This document shows positions 4,308 to 5,882 of a stretch of DNA of 5,882 bases, piece by piece. Source of the DNA: Methylococcaceae bacterium (GTDB lineage: Bacteria; Pseudomonadota; Gammaproteobacteria; Methylococcales; Methylomonadaceae); contig PMDM01000316.1 in assembly GCA_003155565.1 (NCBI GenBank), positions 613 through 6,494 on the forward strand, in the 5' to 3' direction. The position numbers were made by a program, and so were the translations under genes. Under the pieces are notes generated by a model that worked only from the letters and a program-made list of their open reading frames with translations, did no database searches and had not been told where the DNA came from. Numbering within the stretch: position 1 is the stretch's first letter; each line of letters starts with the position of its first letter.

Positions 4308-5882
4308 ATGCAAGAAGATAAAACCGTCATCATCCCCCAAAGATCGCTCCAGCAAGAGTCGGAAACAGATCGTACGGTGTTATTTCGGCTTGGTTTGCAG
4401 GTTGATTTGGTAGATGCAAACGGTCAAAAGGTGAAGGAGCACTTTTTTTCACAGTGCTTTACTGCGGGACGTTCAGAGGATAACGACATTGTTGTTCAAC
4501 ATGGCGATGTCAGTCGGCATCATCTTGAAGTTAAACAAGAAAATGGCGAGTGGTGGATTTATGACTTGAATAGCACCAATGGTATTTATATTCAGGATCG
4601 GTTGGTTAATCAGAAGGCTATACTGCATTTTCCGGTATCGGTTTTTTTAGGTAACTCTGATATTAGCCTGCATATTCAGCTTCCTGGTCAAATGGCAGAA
4701 ACCAAGAAACCGGTCACGTCTGACGCAACTGTACTCATTTCAGCAATTGTTCTACCTGATACCGGCTCCACCATCCATCAAAATTTATCAAAAGAAGACA
4801 TTCAAGCGCGATTGTTGGCGAAAAAAGAGGTTGAAGGTTCAGGGGATTTCACCCGCATGGTGCGTAAAATTATCCATGAAGACCGCAGCAGTCGAGGCAA
4901 AAAATACAAAAAAGTTATATGGGTATTGGGTGTTTTTTTTATGCTAGCCGCTGGGCTAGTTGGCTATCAATACATTGCCTTATCCAATGCCCGTACCTTG
5001 GCAATTGATATGTTCTACGACATCAAAACAATAGAGGTCAGTCTGGCGCAATCGGAAATTATGTTGGATAAAAGCGCTAATGTGCTGGAACAAACACTAC
5101 ACGTATTAGCAAAAGAGAAGCATTGGGCTGAACAAGAACAGATTAGGGCAGAGCAAGAAAAAATTAAGGCTGAACGGGAACGTGTGGCAGATGAAAAGCT
5201 CAAGCTAAAAAGCATGAAGGTCAAGTATGAGCAATATGTCAAAGAGGCGACTTCTTTTCGCATCCGATTCCCTACCAATGCGCGATACGAGGAAGAATTG
5301 ATAACCAAGGTTGCGCGGGAATTCGGCGAAAGTGAATTGGAGCTGCCAGATGGTTTTGTGGAGGAAGTGCGCAAATATATTAAGTATTGGCAGGGATCAT
5401 CAAGAATGCCGCAAGCAATGGAACGTTTAGAAAAAAATAACTATGCACCAGACATTATTTCTGCTTTAGAGAATGAAGACCTGCCATTGCAATTCATGTA
5501 TCTTCCACTACAGGAAAGTAATTACGATACGATGGCAATAGGCCCTGAAACCCGCTACGGTGTGGCGAAAGGCGCTTGGCAGTTTCTGGCATCAACGGGA
5601 CAGGAGTATGGGCTTTCGGCTGGTCCGTTGGCAAATGCCAGGGAATTTGACGAACAGGATGCCCGGTTTGACTTCAAAAAAGCCACCAAGGCTGGTGCAA
5701 AATACTTAAAACACATATTCAGCACCGAGGCACAAGCTTCTGGTTTATTGGTCATGGCAGGTTATAACTACGGCCATAACCGGGTAAAAGGTATGATTAA
5801 AAAAATGCCTGATAACCCCAGGGACAAGAATTTTTGGAAATTTATTCAACAGTATACAATCCCTAAGGAAACGTATGATTAT
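4308..5882 (+). CDS. FHA domain / transmembrane / SLT lytic transglycosylase protein, 3' end outside the window
   Basis: 525 codons are open from ATG 4308 to the window end with no stop. Residues about 25-125 are an FHA domain that binds phospho-threonine, with its signature residues Gly54-Arg55-Ser56, Ser69-Arg70-His71-His72 and Asn88-Ser-Thr-Asn91-Gly92 all present. Residues about 202-223 form one transmembrane helix after a Lys/Arg-rich stretch, so the N-terminus should be cytoplasmic. Residues about 240-315 are a Glu/Lys/Gln-rich coiled coil. From about 390 an SLT (GH23, MltD-like) transglycosylase domain begins: Glu403 in LQESNY is the predicted catalytic acid, followed by GAWQFLASTGQEYGL (422-436) and GYNYGHNRVKG (485-495). 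Predicted role: a phosphorylation-linked inner-membrane protein that cuts peptidoglycan on the periplasmic side. The gene starts 31 bp after the HEAT-repeat gene and is probably in one operon with it. The Shine-Dalgarno sequence is weak. Confidence 0.88.
   Translation, partial: MQEDKTVIIPQRSLQQESETDRTVLFRLGLQVDLVDANGQKVKEHFFSQCFTAGRSEDNDIVVQHGDVSRHHLEVKQENGEWWIYDLNSTNGIYIQDRLVNQKAILHFPVSVFLGNSDISLHIQLPGQMAETKKPVTSDATVLISAIVLPDTGSTIHQNLSKEDIQARLLAKKEVEGSGDFTRMVRKIIHEDRSSRGKKYKKVIWVLGVFFMLAAGLVGYQYIALSNARTLAIDMFYDIKTIEVSLAQSEIMLDKSANVLEQTLHVLAKEKHWAEQEQIRAEQEKIKAERERVADEKLKLKSMKVKYEQYVKEATSFRIRFPTNARYEEELITKVAREFGESELELPDGFVEEVRKYIKYWQGSSRMPQAMERLEKNNYAPDIISALENEDLPLQFMYLPLQESNYDTMAIGPETRYGVAKGAWQFLASTGQEYGLSAGPLANAREFDEQDARFDFKKATKAGAKYLKHIFSTEAQASGLLVMAGYNYGHNRVKGMIKKMPDNPRDKNFWKFIQQYTIPKETYDY

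Noticed and set aside
4258..4308. 16-codon frame (MAIINLGLVLDNIVAL) whose TGA overlaps the ATG of the FHA-SLT gene
   Set aside because: The TGATG overlap could allow coupling, but the frame lies inside the end of the HEAT-repeat gene and has no clear ribosome binding site.
5015..5374. Minus-strand open frame of 119 codons, Ser-rich
   Set aside because: It is the antisense of the Glu/Lys-rich coiled coil of the FHA-SLT protein; the serine and cysteine runs are the complement of Glu/Gln/Ala codons.
1..5882. CRISPR array, tRNA or rRNA genes, phage structural genes
   Set aside because: No regularly spaced direct repeats, no tRNA-like or rRNA sequence, and no capsid, tail or lysis gene set was seen on either strand.

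Overview
The window looks like an accessory (cargo) region of a type VI secretion system (T6SS) neighbourhood in a Gram-negative bacterium. A gamma- or betaproteobacterium of moderate G+C is most likely. The case rests on three things: a TIGR02270-type HEAT-repeat protein, which as I recall tends to sit near T6SS genes; an FHA protein with a lytic transglycosylase domain; and small cell-wall or protease enzymes, one of them followed by a signal-peptide protein overlapping it by ATGA. No T6SS structural gene (vgrG, hcp, PAAR, tss) lies inside the window, so the T6SS link is inference. The genus cannot be fixed from the sequence.

Layout, all on the + strand. Positions 3-209 are the 3' end of a REP-associated tyrosine transposase (RAYT). 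Positions 210-548 hold no intact gene, but about 391-484 is a frameshifted relic of a RAYT N-terminus. Positions 549-1166 encode a DUF922-like zinc-protease-type protein with an HEQGH motif and no signal peptide. Positions 1168-1259 form a nested palindrome. Positions 1318-1515 are a second, better preserved RAYT relic with a lost start codon, an internal stop and a deletion removing the HUH motif. The ribosome binding site and ATG of the next gene lie in the last bases of this relic. Positions 1508-2257 encode a SleB-like putative cell-wall hydrolase, and 2254-2967 an exported partner, probably its immunity protein. Positions 3017-4276 encode the TIGR02270 HEAT-repeat protein. Positions 4308-5882 encode an FHA / transmembrane / coiled-coil / SLT-transglycosylase protein cut by the window end.

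How the parts may work together (inference): the first half looks like exchangeable cargo cassettes, each preceded by a piece of the same RAYT N-terminal coding sequence. This suggests that RAYT copies served as recombination points during cargo acquisition. The second half looks like more stable accessory functions. The HEAT protein is a cytoplasmic scaffold candidate. The FHA-SLT protein could couple a cytoplasmic phospho-threonine signal to local opening of the peptidoglycan, for example for assembly of an envelope-spanning machine.
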